Source: Batkoa obscura
Lineage: Eukaryota; Entomophthoromycota; Entomophthoromycetes; Entomophthorales; Batkoaceae
Reading direction: 5' to 3'
NCBI GenBank assembly: GCA_030770535.1
Contig: JASVEC010000016.1
Span: 1 to 64,000 of the forward strand
Length of the DNA stretch: 64,000 nt
Under the pieces are notes generated by a model. The model ran no database searches, was not told the origin of the DNA, and saw only the letters and a program-made list of their open reading frames with translations. The translations under genes and the position numbers were made by a program. Below, piece after piece: positions 27,624 to 39,311 of this stretch. The stretch's first letter is position 1. The number at the start of each line of letters is the position of its first letter.

Positions 27624-27715
27624 GGGGGTGTATTTTTGTATTCAAGTTTTTTACTAACAATTTTTCACTCGAATAGCGCTTAAAAATGGAAAAAGTAATG
27701 AAACCAAAAAACTCC
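27624..27715 (-). mobile_element. MITE copy 14, reverse, ATTT duplication
   Basis: Reverse copy starting GGGGGTGTATTTTTG and ending ACTCC, flanked by ATTT at 27620-27623 and 27716-27719. ATTT on both sides is a direct, not inverted, repeat, which supports a genuine 4-bp target duplication. Confidence 0.88.
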
Positions 27716-27759
27716 ATTTTGTAAACACAGCCTAAAAACAATTGTTTAATTCAATAAAT

Positions 27760-27956
27760 GGATATGTGTTTTTTGTTTAGGAATTTTACTAATAGTCTCT
27801 TCCACTAAATGGGGATATATTTTTGTATTTAAGAGTTTTACTAACAGTTTTTCCACTCAAATAGCGCTAAAAGATGGAAAATTAATGAAGCCAAAAAAAA
27901 CACCCCCAAATAGTGCTTGAAAAAAATGGAAAAGTAATGAAATAAAAAACATTCCC
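27760..27956 (-). mobile_element. MITE copy 15 (outer), interrupted by copy 16
   Basis: The outer element is in two parts, 27760-27806 and 27912-27956, flanked by AAAT at 27756-27759 and 27957-27960. The break falls in its core, where other copies read CCACTCAAATAGCGC, and a complete copy 16 sits there with its own AAAT duplication. Confidence 0.88.
27811..27907 (-). mobile_element. MITE copy 16 (inner), nested in copy 15
   Basis: Complete reverse copy from GGGGATATATTTTTG to CACCCCC. It lies inside copy 15 and is flanked by AAAT at 27807-27810 and 27908-27911. This nesting shows independent transposition events at different times. Confidence 0.9.
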
Positions 27957-28290
27957 AAATACTATGCTTGTATACTTAAATAGATACAATAGCAGTTTGA
28001 AGATTAAATATTTAAGTAGAATACGTTTAAAGAGTATTTTTACATTGTGATTGACTAAGCTATAAATAATCGAAAGAAATAGAAAAGTTAAAATATGTTT
28101 TTATGACTATAAGTCTATTTGATATTATTTGATGTATATAAATGATATAATAATAATTATTAGTTTGGTATTTAAAATTTAGCACATAACAACAATTAAT
28201 CATAAAGTTTGAAAATTTAATTTGATTGGTTGGATTATATAAATGATGATGTAAATGAATAAATTAACATTTTTTATTTTACTTTATTTA

Positions 28291-29601
28291 ATGGAATTCA
28301 AAAAAATATATCTGTGGGCTATATTGTTACTTATAGCTATTTTAGGCGTGGATGCTCACGGTCATCACCATCACCACCATCATCATGGTAGTGATACGCC
28401 TAAGGATCATGCCCATGCGAATTTTCATAAAGGAGAGATTCCCAAAGATCATTTTCACGCTGGTATACATAAGGATCATGCTCATGGTCACAGTCATACC
28501 CATCATCACGACTCTAAGTTTGAAAGTAAAGTTAACTATATCCTTGACTTACTGTTCCCTAGTCAAAGCCCAATGTTCAACTCTTTCTTATCTACATTTT
28601 ATATCTCGTTTTTTCCAAATATATTATTGCTATTTGTTCCAAGTCAAATTAGAGCCTCAAGCCTTAATGTGTTAGTAAGTTTTGCTGTAGGCGGATTATT
28701 AGGTGATGTTTTTTTACATCTTCTTCCCCATACTTTCATGGATGCTTTTAGTGCTGGTCTCAATCCAGAAGAACTAACTATAAGAAATATATGCATTGGG
28801 TTGGCAATATTTGCTGGGGCTCTTAGTTTCTATTTTTTGGATAAGCTCTTAAGAATTGTATCTGGAAATAAGGGTCATAGTCATAGTCATGGACATAGTC
28901 ATAATCACACTCATTCGCATAAAGGTGAGAAAGATTCAGCTACAAGTACAGGATTAGATTCCAAAGAAGAATCAGGCTCCTCGTTAAGGAAAAGAAAGGA
29001 AGAAAAAAACAATAAAGATGATTCAGATAAGCAAGATAACAAGGAAATCAAACAAGTGAAATTATCGGCTTATCTTAACCTTATCGCAGATTTTTCACAT
29101 AATTTTACTGATGGTCTTGCTATTGCTGCTTCTTTTTATTTTTCTCGTTCTATTGGTATTTCTACAACCATTGCTGTTTTCTTTCATGAGATTCCTCATG
29201 AAGTTGGTGATTTCGCTATTTTGTTACAATCTGGCTTTTCTCGTTTAGAAGCTCTCTATTCTCAATTTATAACCGCAATAGGAGCCATGTTAGGCACAGC
29301 AGCTGGAGTTGCAATCCAAGAACTATTAAACAATCAAGAGCAAGTGAATAATAATGAAATTTCAAAACTATTTGGATACTTACCTATTTCTGCAAGTGAT
29401 CTTGTATTACCAATTACTGCAGGCGGCTTTTTATATATTGCAACAGTCTCTGTTATACCTGATTTACTTGAAACACCCAATGATTTAGAGAATGAAAAGA
29501 AAGAAACAAGTAAACTCGCTTTAGGAGTTCAACTTTTTAAAGAAGTGCTAGCTATGTTATTAGGGGTCGCATTGATGGCTTTAGTATCATTATACGAATA
29601 A
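28291..29601 (+). CDS. ZIP zinc transporter, KE4/SLC39A7-like
   Basis: Zinc transporter of the LIV-1/KE4 type (human ZIP7, yeast Yke4), predicted to move zinc from ER or Golgi to cytosol. Intronless; 436 residues from the ATG at 28291, which starts a clean signal peptide (IYLWAILLLIAILGVDA); an in-frame ATG at 28255 would add 12 residues. Two histidine-rich stretches are visible: GHHHHHHHHGS near residue 26 in the lumenal N-terminus, and HSHSHGHSHNHTHSH in the loop after the third membrane helix. The metal-site helices read HNFTDGLAIAASF and HEIPHEVGDFAILLQSG, both diagnostic of this subfamily. About seven or eight membrane segments follow the family layout. It is convergent with the mitochondrial carrier, 197 bp away. 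Confidence 0.93.
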   Translation: MEFKKIYLWAILLLIAILGVDAHGHHHHHHHHGSDTPKDHAHANFHKGEIPKDHFHAGIHKDHAHGHSHTHHHDSKFESKVNYILDLLFPSQSPMFNSFLSTFYISFFPNILLLFVPSQIRASSLNVLVSFAVGGLLGDVFLHLLPHTFMDAFSAGLNPEELTIRNICIGLAIFAGALSFYFLDKLLRIVSGNKGHSHSHGHSHNHTHSHKGEKDSATSTGLDSKEESGSSLRKRKEEKNNKDDSDKQDNKEIKQVKLSAYLNLIADFSHNFTDGLAIAASFYFSRSIGISTTIAVFFHEIPHEVGDFAILLQSGFSRLEALYSQFITAIGAMLGTAAGVAIQELLNNQEQVNNNEISKLFGYLPISASDLVLPITAGGFLYIATVSVIPDLLETPNDLENEKKETSKLALGVQLFKEVLAMLLGVALMALVSLYE

Positions 29602-29798
29602 TAAATTTATTTTCTAGAACAATTTTAACTTATTGTATATATTATTTAAGGATAGTTCCAATTATAAGTTATATTTGGTATGATTAGAAAAATGTTATAT
29701 AATTGATTGAAAAAACTATGGTATAATACAATATATTTTAATGAGAAGGCATACTTTTTAATGTTATTAATAACATAATAACATAATTAATAACATAA

Positions 29799-31673
29799 TT
29801 AATTAAGATCTAAATGTGTTTTCGTATTTTCATAAACGACATAAAAAATGGAAACTGATGGAACAACCTAATAATATATATTAGTAACTTAATGACTGAT
29901 AACTAAAAAGAACAAACTTTTAATAGTGTCGGTGTTAATCCTTTATAAAACCCTTTCAAAGCTTCCTTTTCATAAGTAAGCTGTATGGCATGGAAAGCAT
30001 TTCTATAAACTTGGGGATGTGTTGGGGTTCCTTGGGCTTGTAGTCTATTCATATTTAAAATCAAGTCATAAACCTTACTATTCTATTACCTTGTTCTAAT
30101 TAATGAAAGAGGATAAACTGCAACTGCACCCAATGTTCCAGACATCATTCCACATGAAAGTGTAACAAGTGGATTGGGTCTAGTATCAGGAGGTAGCTGC
30201 TTATGCTTTAAATAACTTAATTTTAGAGTTTCAAATAAAGCCAAGTCAATAGCAGCAAATGGAAAAACACCAATTAAAGTTGGTGCAATCCCTTTAAACA
30301 AACCTCGTAAGCCATATTGTGCAGTTATGTTTTTACCAGTTTCTAAGACTGAACCAGGCTTTGATAATTCGGACATTCTCCTAGTTTTAATCAATTCTAA
30401 TGGATAAATTAGTGTTTGGGAAGCAAGCCCTGCAATTCCACCAGCCAAAAGTCTATCGTAAGAAGTAAGTACTTCATTTTTGTTTCCACCTTTCAAATGT
30501 AATATATAAGATTTTGCTGTTTCAAAAGCATAAAATTTCATAGCTGATTCTGGGATAATTTTTACTATATTTAGCCCATTACCACGGAAGAAATTAAAAA
30601 AACCTCCTTCATTATAGAGTTGAAAGACTGCATATTTTACAGTTGTGATCCACCTAGTAATAGCAGAAACAAAGCTTCTTTTTGTTACTACAGTTGTGGT
30701 ATTTTGAGTTGGAAAATTAGCACATGTTTGTAAATAAACCTTTAATCTATCTAAAGGTGCCGTAAAAGTTCTACTCACTGCTCCAGCAATACCACCTGCT
30801 AATAAATAATATACTTTTGACTTGAAATTAAATTGATTGCTGCTTATTACTGATATTTCGCCATCAAACGTCATTAAATTCATAGCTTGAGTATATTGAT
30901 ATATATTTTGAATAGTCAAATCTCTAGGTAAGAACTAAAAGGACAATTAAATTTTATATAAATATAAATGTTATATTTTACTAATAAAAAATTTCTCCAT
31001 TCTGCGAAATCGATAGAGCCATCCCCATCTGTATCCATTTTTGTTACAATTTCTTCTAATTCTTCGGGGTTTACTTCGATACCTATGACTATTATTAAAG
31101 TTGTTTTAAATAATTATAAACTATTACCTGCTCTTTTTAATGAAGAGGAAAGTTCTTGAGGTTGAAGCTTTAAGTCTTGAGATACATCAATTTGCTTAAA
31201 AAGATCCCATAAAGCAGCTTCTTGTGCTAAAACAAACCTTCTAAATTCAATATAATCTATTATGCCATCTCTTGAAGCATCAGCTACTTTCAGTAGTTCA
31301 TGGGCATAAGATTGAATGGGTATCCCAGGTGCTTTTGTAGATGAGCGTTCAAAATACCTATAAATGTGTTTTGAAGTAATCCCATCACCTATTTTCTTTC
31401 CAGATAATTTTATTTCATTTTCTTCACCTTCAGTTAATTGGGTCATAAAGCCACGAAATAGTTGAATTATCCTTTCTTCTCTTTCTAATGCATTCTCATG
31501 ATCAGGTGAAAATGGTGGAACTAAGTCCTTTTTTTTTAATGAAATTAACTTTTCTTCTCCTTTTCTTGATTCTAGTCCAGTTATTTGACTAATGTTGTTA
31601 TCTATACAACTAGTATTAACATATTAAATTTATTAGATAAAAATAATAATATACTTTGTGGTCCAGCGCCCAT
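29799..31673 (-). CDS. SAL1: Calcium-regulated mitochondrial carrier (SCaMC/Sal1 type)
   Basis: Inner-membrane ATP-Mg/phosphate carrier with an N-terminal calcium sensor (human SLC25A23/24/25, yeast Sal1). The N-terminal half has EF-hands: DASRDGIIDYIEF and DTDGDGSIDFAEW look canonical; DVSQDLKLQPQEL is weaker. The C-terminal half has three carrier repeats with PLDRLKV, PLELIKTRR and PLSLIRTRL motifs after LLAGGIAGAVSRTFTAP. The first exon is only 19 nt (31655-31673). The last coding exon is short: after the donor in LLK/GTTTGT the reading resumes as VVPSVSIFYVVYENTK and stops at 29799-29801. Without that last intron the protein would end early in KVCSF, so the unusual GTTTGT donor should be checked. 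Together with the EF-hand G3P dehydrogenase it suggests calcium control of mitochondrial shuttles. Confidence 0.92.
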
Positions 31674-32584
31674 GTTATTTAATAATAAATAATGTAAATT
31701 AAAGTTAAAATTTAAGATTGGAGGGGTAAAGTCTTTTTGAAATTTCTCCTCAAACATGAATAAACGGTTTTTTATGTTCTTTTACTTCAACTTTATTAAT
31801 GATCAAAGAAAGTTAACTGTAGTTTTTTATATTTATATTTTTGAGTTTTTTTGATAAATTAGGGATTGAATTTTTAATTTATGATTGATCCCAAGATCTC
31901 AGATTAATAACACAACCTAATGGTAATTTAATTGATTGGCTATTCTCATAAAAATAAAATTTATTTAATCATAATGAATTTATCTGTATAAATAATTTAT
32001 AAATGATTACAAGTCAGCTTACTCTTTTTAATTTTGTATAAATTTATTAACAAAATAATAAGTTCAAAAATTAAAATTAAAATAAAAAATACTTTTTAGT
32101 TTTATTTAATCTTTAAAATAATGGTCAAAGTTATTATTATTATTTTAACCAAAATTAAAATTGTTTTAGGTTTTGATAGTATTAACTTATAGACTATCAT
32201 TTAAATTATGAAATAAAATTAATAGACATAATAATTTAAAGAATTTAGTTTTCTTTATTTTTTATTATGTAAAGGCAAAGTGTAACATTTGTTGATAATG
32301 AAAGTGAAGTTTATTATATTTAATAAATTTAATTTTAAATCATAAATTAACAATATGATTATTAATATCATATTATGACTTAAAAGATTTTATTTATTAT
32401 CTTTATTAAAACTAATTTTAATAATGAAATCTTAAATTACTGTTTACTATTTAAGTTTAAGTTAAGCAGTGAGGATGTAAGTCGACATTTAATAAAATAA
32501 TAAAACAATAATAAAACAATAATAAAATTCAAATTGTGAATAAACGGCAAATAAATTTTTAGTTTCTATATTTTAATCAAATGT
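31674..32584. other. Intergenic, extremely AT-rich
   Basis: 0.9 kb of AT-rich DNA upstream of the carrier and downstream of the OLA1-like gene. It contains simple stretches such as (AATAATAAAAC) near 32500. No MITE, gene or RNA feature was recognised, which is unusual for a gap of this size in this window. Confidence 0.55.
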
Positions 32585-34263
32585 CTATTTTTTCTTATTG
32601 CTGTCCTTATTAACTTTAAACTTAAAAAACATCATATCCCCATCCTCTACAACATAATCTTTACCTTTTTGATATTGTTTTCCAGCAGCTTTTACAGCAG
32701 ATTCACTTTTAAACAAATACATAAGCTAGGTTTATTTAGACAAATAAAATTATTTTACCTTCCGAGTTCTTTCAATTCATTGAATTTAATTACTTCTGCT
32801 GCAATAAATCCTTTTTCAAAATCACTATGTATTACTCCTGCTGCTTGAGGAGCTTTGGATCCTTTCTGTTAATTATATCAAGTATTATTTTATATTATAG
32901 TAATTATAAATTTGTACCAAAATAGTCCATGCTCTAACTTCATCTGAACCAGCAGTAAAATAATGATCTAAATCAAGTGCAGAATAGCCACATTTAATTA
33001 TATCAGATAATGCTGATTGAACTTCCATTTCTTTTAATTTGTTTTGCTTTTCTTCCGGATTTAATAAGGAAAGCTATATATAAAATTAGAGTGTATAATA
33101 TAATCATCTTAAAATGTTATACCTCGTGCTCTAATTGTGCACTAAACGTTATTAATTTATCACCTGGGTTATTCTTTTCAATCCATGTTTTTAACTTACT
33201 TACCCTTAATATTCTTATTAATGTATATTATTAGATATTATACTATTTTACCATGGATTATCACCAAGCATATATTCATCCACAGACAAATTTGCTAGAT
33301 AAATAACTGGTTTCGCTGATATTAAATGCAATGAATTAATAAATTCAATCTATTTTATAGAAATTATAATTCAATATAAATATTAGTACAATACTTTTTT
33401 TACCTCTTTGTTACTCCAGTCTCCTTTTCTAATATCCATTTCTTTATTTTCAACCCAATCTAATAATTTTTCTGTAATTTCCTATAACAATTATTAAACA
33501 ATTTAATTTATTTATTTCAATCTTACAAGTTCATCTTCTCCAATTTTTTCTTTCTTCTTTATTTTTTTGATAGTTTCAATATGTCTAGTAAGATATTCCA
33601 TATCTTTAATTCTTAATTCATTATGTATAATATCTAAATCTCTAGTTGGATTAATTTTATCTTCAACATGAATAATATTTTCATCTTCAAAAGATCCTAA
33701 AATACTTTAATAAGCTGATCAATTTATATATTGGTTGTTCACTTACTACAAACGTGAAAGATAGCATCTACTGATCTAATATGGTTTAAAAATGCATTTC
33801 CTAAACCTGCTCCATTAGCTGCTCCTTTTACTAAACCAGCAATATCTATGACAGTCAAATAAGCAGGTATTTTGGATTTTGGATTATAATGTTGGCATAA
33901 CCAATCAAACCTTTCATCTGGTACTGCTACTCTTGATTCAGCAGGATCTAAAATTTACTTATAATAAATGTTGATTTCAATAACTAGATTCATACCAATA
34001 GTGCAGAATGGAAAATTTTCAGCAGGTACTGAAGACTCTGTTATAGCATTAAAAAACGTAGATTTGCCGACATTTGGTAAACCAACTACACCAATTTTAA
34101 GGTTATTACTTGGTCTACCTAACCTTAATTTTACTTCTTCGTTGATTATTTCTCCTTTCCTTTGTTTCTTGGAAAAATTTATTGAAGTATTGGACAAATG
34201 ACGTATCAAAAAGGATTGTTTTGTATTTATTATAGTATATGTTTTAAATCTATTTAGTAGCAT
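32585..34263 (-). CDS. YchF/OLA1-family ATPase, probably mitochondrial
   Basis: Obg-like nucleotide hydrolase of the YchF group (human OLA1, yeast Ola1/Ylf2), which binds ribosomes and prefers ATP. G1 is [10 protein letters not shown]3 is [10 protein letters not shown]4 the family variant NLSVDE, and the C-terminal TGS-like region ends [13 protein letters not shown]. Nine or so exons join in frame; the stop is at 32585-32587. Before the G domain is an extra leader of about 50 residues, [20 protein letters not shown]..., rich in Arg/Lys/Ser and free of acids, typical of a mitochondrial presequence. Cytosolic OLA1 begins almost directly at the G domain. The Met at 34263 was chosen because it starts the basic leader; an in-frame ATG at 34314 would put a hydrophobic stretch in front. 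It is divergent from the CCDC12 gene with 123 bp between starts. Confidence 0.88.
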
Positions 34264-34386
34264 CCTTATTAATATCGAGATTGTTAGAAAAAAATAAGAT
34301 ACAACTTTAGCCAATAAAAATTATGTAAACTTATAAAATAAATGCTTTAAATTTTTTATTGCTTCTTTATTGTCAAAAATCATAAA
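34264..34386. promoter_or_regulatory. Compact bidirectional promoter
   Basis: The OLA1-like gene (minus) and the CCDC12-like gene (plus) start 123 bp apart, so this AT-rich interval must drive both. No clear TATA box or factor site can be singled out. Confidence 0.6.
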
Positions 34387-35079
34387 ATGGAGGAAGAAGC
34401 AAAAAGAAGAAAAGAAAGATTAGCTAAGCTTAAACAAAAGACACTAGCAAATAGAAAAAATGATGATGATAATGAAGAAAAGTAAAATATATATTAATAT
34501 AATAAGTTATGATTTATTGTTTTAGGCCAGTATTAAGGTTTAGAAACTTTGAACCAACAAGTGAATTATTAATACAAAAGAGTAATTTAAATTCAACAGA
34601 AGAGAATACAAATGAAGGAAATGATTCTGAAGTCAAAATAAGTAAAAAAAGAGAAAGCGAAGGTATATTAAATGCAAAAACAGTAGAGGAAGAAGTAAAG
34701 GGGATAACTGATAAAATAATACAAGAACAAAAGATAAAGATGGAAGAAGAAGTGGTAATAGTTATGATAAAATGATTATAATTTGCAAATTAATATTCTT
34801 AATAGAATTTAACTAATTTAGCACCATCAAAACCAAATTGGGATTTGAAAAAAGATATCATGAAAAAATTAAATAAGTTAGAAAACCAAACTCAACTCAA
34901 AATACATCAAATTGTTCGTAAGTTTTTTATTTAGAATAATTTAATTTTCTCTTATATTTAATTTAGGTGATAGAATTAAATCAAATAATAACAGTAAACA
35001 ATCAAATACTTCATTGTTAGAAGCCATTAACACGCAAGTACAACTAGACCAAAAGGAAAGTGAGCAAGAAGAAGATTAA
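34387..35079 (+). CDS. cwf18: Spliceosome protein CCDC12/Cwf18
   Basis: Small NineTeen-complex-associated spliceosomal protein. Four exons (34387-34481, 34526-34754, 34806-34917, 34967-35079) join in frame to 182 residues, close to human CCDC12 (166). Family landmarks in order: MEEEAKRRKERLAKLKQKT, then LRFRNFEP, then NLAPSKPNWDLKKDIMKKL, and QTQLKIHQIVRDRIK. The ends are charged and probably disordered or coiled-coil. It shares a 123-bp promoter with the OLA1-like gene and is convergent with M16 protease copy B, 170 bp away. Confidence 0.9.
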
Positions 35080-35249
35080 AATAAATTTTTTTAAATTTAA
35101 GAAATAAATTACTTTTTTTATCATTAATTTTTATATACAGTTATAAACAATTAGGAACAAAAAATAAGGAAAGAATGAACTATAAAACAATTTGATTTTA
35201 TTACATCTTAATAGCTATAATTATAGTTTAGGACTAAAATCAAATTCAT

Positions 35250-38200
35250 TTAATCTTTTTTTTGATATACTTCAAGTGGAATAACAGATTTAGGAGCAGG
35301 AGAAAGTTCTTGGGAAGCAATCCAAGCAACAAGGTCTTCAATAACTTCACCACAATCTTTAAGAGTAAAATTCAATTCGTTATCTTTTTTAACTTTTTGA
35401 GACACCATATGAATTGAAATTTTACGTCTGTTTGGTGCTTCACGAATAACACAGTTTTTAATCATACTAATAAGCTTATCTTTATTTACTTTACGTAAAA
35501 TAGAAACGACAGATTCGGCTATTAAATAAAATTGAAATCAATATTTTATTAATACTATATAAAAATAAAATTACCTTCATCAAAATCACAAAAATCAGTA
35601 CTAATAGCATTCCATTTACGATTAGCATATCTTGGTAGATTGTCGTCTTTTTTGAGTTTGTTAATAATTAAACCTTGTACTTTATTGTTAAATTCTTCTT
35701 CAGTATAATTTTCTACAATTTTCTATAATTACTTAATAAATAAATGAATAAATAAATATTAATTTTAAATTTACCAAAAAATTTTCCAAAAAATTTTCAA
35801 TCCTAGATTCTAAGTAAATTGGATCTCTTTCACTTTGAATAATAATACGAATACCACCTCTACAAGCTAAAGAACGATCTCCACCAAATACAATATAGCC
35901 TAATTGTTCAACAGTACGCAATTGATTAAAAGCTGGTTCGCTAATTAAATACCCAATAAGTTCAGAATAACTCCTTCGTTCTAAATCAAAATAAGAATAT
36001 AAATCAAGATAAAATTCAATTGCTGAATCAAAAGTATCTGGATTAGATACTTGTTTTTGATGGACATAAGAGCAGTTTGGTTTTGGAAGATAAACATTTC
36101 TTCTTGGTATTCTTTCTGCTGAATATAATTTATTAAATTTAAACAATTCATGAATATGTTTATAAATTTTAATTGAATCCTATAATCAAAATTATTATTT
36201 AGTCATTAATTAAAAAAATGATAATATAATATAATATAGTATGATATAATATAACTTACTTCGGCAGTAAAGTTACCACAAATGAATGTATCCGTATAAG
36301 CACGAGAAAAGAATTCTTTTGTAAATTCTTTGACTTCACTAGAAGTAATAGCTATAGATTGAAAATTTAATATAGTTTATATAAATTATATAAATTATTA
36401 CATGGTGCTTCAATGTATTTTTCATCATCAGTCCATGCTTTCTCACATAAAGCATAATGAGTATAATAAGCTACATGATTATAGGGTGCATTTAATTTAG
36501 AATTAAGCAACGTTCTTAAATACTAATAATATTATTTATTATATTTAAATTAATAATTGATAATATTGAACTTACTTTTTCTTTACAATTATCAAATATT
36601 GCTTCATTAATATCAAATTGAGTTATATGTTTAATGACTTCTAATAATAATGTCTCAAGTTTATGGCTATAACCATCAACACCTATACTTAATCCATTAT
36701 ATCGATTAGATAAACTATAGCTTAATCCTGCAATTGAAGCATCATAACTGAATTCATTTAAATTTTCAGTTAATATTAATTTTAATAACTCTAAACAACA
36801 GAAGTGTCTTGGAGATGTATAAACAAATGGATTTTTAACAAATAAAGATAGGCTTGCTTTTGGTACTTTAAATTTACTACTACGATCATACCATAAGCTA
36901 CCATTTTCATCCTTTATTAATAATAATGGGTTCTAAATTACAACATATCAGATATAAATTATTATTATAAATTATTACTATAAATCATTACCTTTTGATT
37001 TGAAACAAATTCAGTTGATAAATCAAAATTGGTAGGTATAAATGGATTTGATTTAGGTAGATAAAGTCTTGAGTTTAACTCAATTGAATTTAGTTCCTAT
37101 TAAAATACAATATTAGTATATTAAATGTATATAAAAAAATTTGTTCTCACTTTAATAAAATCATTGTCTAACTTTTCAATTGCATAATTTGTACCATACC
37201 AAGCCTCTTGCTTTAAATCTTTTCTATCTTTAACTGATTTTGAGACCACAGTAATCCTATTAAATAATAAAATGTAAATAATAAAATATAAATAGCAACA
37301 AATAGCAACAAATAACTAATTACATCAATTTTTCTGGCTTAAAATAATTCAACAATTCATTTACTGCTTCTGGATCATATTTCTTTAATAGGCTAGAGCT
37401 GCATAAAACTTCATTTGCTGGAAATGGACGATGAAGTCTATTTGCTAACCTTGAAACATAACTAGATACATTAGATTTTTCTTGAAATTTAAAATTAGCC
37501 TCATGAATTGATTGTATCTAAAAAACAATATCATTAAACGTTACTTATGATAGCTACCAATTATTATATTACTTCTTTAAAATGACTTTCATTAACTCCT
37601 TCATGGGAAAGTAATTTGATATATTGATAAATTATTTTAATTATATTTTCAATATTTTCTATTTTGATAAATTAATAAATTATCATAACTTATTGCATTA
37701 AATTACCTAAGCCAGATACAGTCAATTCAACTTCAATTTCAAAAAAACAAAAGGCAGGGTTATTATGCTGTGAACCAGCATAAAGTGAAGTTACCCAACT
37801 CTTTTCTTTTAATAAAGATAATATAGAGCCTGGTCCTTCATGACCAATAAAGTGAGATAATATGGTTGCAGGCTAAAGTTTAATTATTGTATTATATTAT
37901 ATGAGTAGAAATAAGTTACTCTTGATTCGTAATTATTAGTTTGCGAGGGAATTTCAAAAGATAATGAAAGGCTACGTGTATCTTTAACTGGTACAACATA
38001 TACTTTAGTCTAATAAAATAGTTATAATGTAAATATGAATTATATAAAGAGTATTAAAATTGAATTACATTAAAATGTTCTTGTGGAGTTGGAGAGTCGA
38101 AATGAATTGGTGGTTCAATATTGAGATTTCTAACTAATGAGAAACGAGGAATTACCCATTCAGTTAATTTATCAAGGGATTCTTAATAAAATTAGTATTT

Positions 38201-39146
38201 ATCATTAAAATATTATATTATATTATATTATTTGATTACCTTTTCCACTTACAACGAGTTTCATGATATTTGATGAATAAAATTTATTATAAAACTTTAA
38301 TAACTCTTCTCTTGTATCAATTCCTTTTGATTTTGGTTCTTCGAGTAAAGTATCCAAATTACCTATTAAAAATGAATGAGTTTCTATTATAAACTAATAT
38401 ATAACAATTAAAAATACCTGTAGAAAAGCGTGAAAATGGATGGTCTTTTTTACTAAATGATTTATGAAGTTGCATAAATCTCCAACCGTCATTTTGTAAA
38501 TTCTTTTTATTTTCTAAAGTTTATAAATTATTATTTTATCCTTATTATTTTATAAAAATAAAATACCCGAGTCTACTGCTTTGATTTCTCTTTCAGTACA
38601 GCTTGCGCTAAAAAGCGAAGAAATAAAGAATTGAGAGAATCTATCAAATCATTTATTCATTATTATTAATGTTATATAATATCAAGTAATTACTTATCCA
38701 AAGCACCTTCAAGATGGTTGGGACCTACTTCAAAGTAATAGTTGGTATGATCATAAGAAGTATAAGCGTTAGAATAACCAGAATTCTCAGCTAAATACTT
38801 TAAATACTATTAGTTCCTAAACTACATTTTATTATATTATTTTTATTACCTCTGAATAATCATTTTCTTTTGGATATTTTTCTGTTCCCATAAATAATAA
38901 ATGTTCACAAAAATGAGCTAAACCTGGTAATTCAACAGGATCATTCTGGGAACCAACATGAACATCTAAAGAAGCAGCTGCTTTATCACCATTTGGATCT
39001 GAAATTAATAATACAGTCAAGTCATTGTTTAATATGATATATCGATATTCTCTATCATCTACTGAACTTTTAATAACTGGTTCAGTAAGCTGTTTATATG
39101 ATAATTCGTTGTTAAATTCTTTAGCTTCAAAGTTATTGGAAGTCAT
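35250..39146 (-). CDS. Insulin-degrading-enzyme-like M16 protease, copy B
   Basis: Paralog of copy A (2657-6452) in opposite orientation, with intron positions matching wherever I compared them. The first exon carries HFCEH. The catalytic-domain segments (RFSQFF..., GHEGPGSIL) and the C-terminal [13 protein letters not shown] are present, ending near LEVYQKKD. No break was seen. Conservation with copy A is patchy. An 85-bp run in exon 1 and about 250 bp spanning exon 5, intron 5 and exon 6 are virtually identical. Neighbouring introns and the C-terminal exons are clearly diverged (for example [11 protein letters not shown] against [11 protein letters not shown], and different intron 4). This is the mark of gene conversion. 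No targeting signal is visible. Which copy is ancestral cannot be told here; B sits in an ordinary gene context and A beside the telomere. Confidence 0.92.
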
Positions 39147-39311
39147 GTTATTTTTTTACTTTTTTAAATAAAAAACTTTATTAAAATTTAAAATTTAATT
39201 TAAACTTTTAATTTGATGACGCAGTATTTAATAAAATTTTCATTAAAAAATTGATGTTTATAAAATATGATTCAATAAAATAAAAAACTAATATAGATAA
39301 AATTTATTTAA

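Larger units (their letters stand above)
26913..28254. other. Divergent intergenic region with nested MITEs
   Basis: 1.3 kb between divergent RAB7 and the ZIP transporter. It contains MITE copies 14-16, including one inserted in another. 26913-27600 is AT-rich with no supportable feature. Promoters for both flanking genes must lie here. Confidence 0.6.

Noticed and set aside
28352-28675. 107-codon frame inside the zinc transporter gene
   Set aside because: Same-strand shadow; the other frame encodes the conserved ZIP protein.
33968-34201. Open frame opposite the OLA1-like first exon
   Set aside because: Antisense shadow of a conserved G domain.
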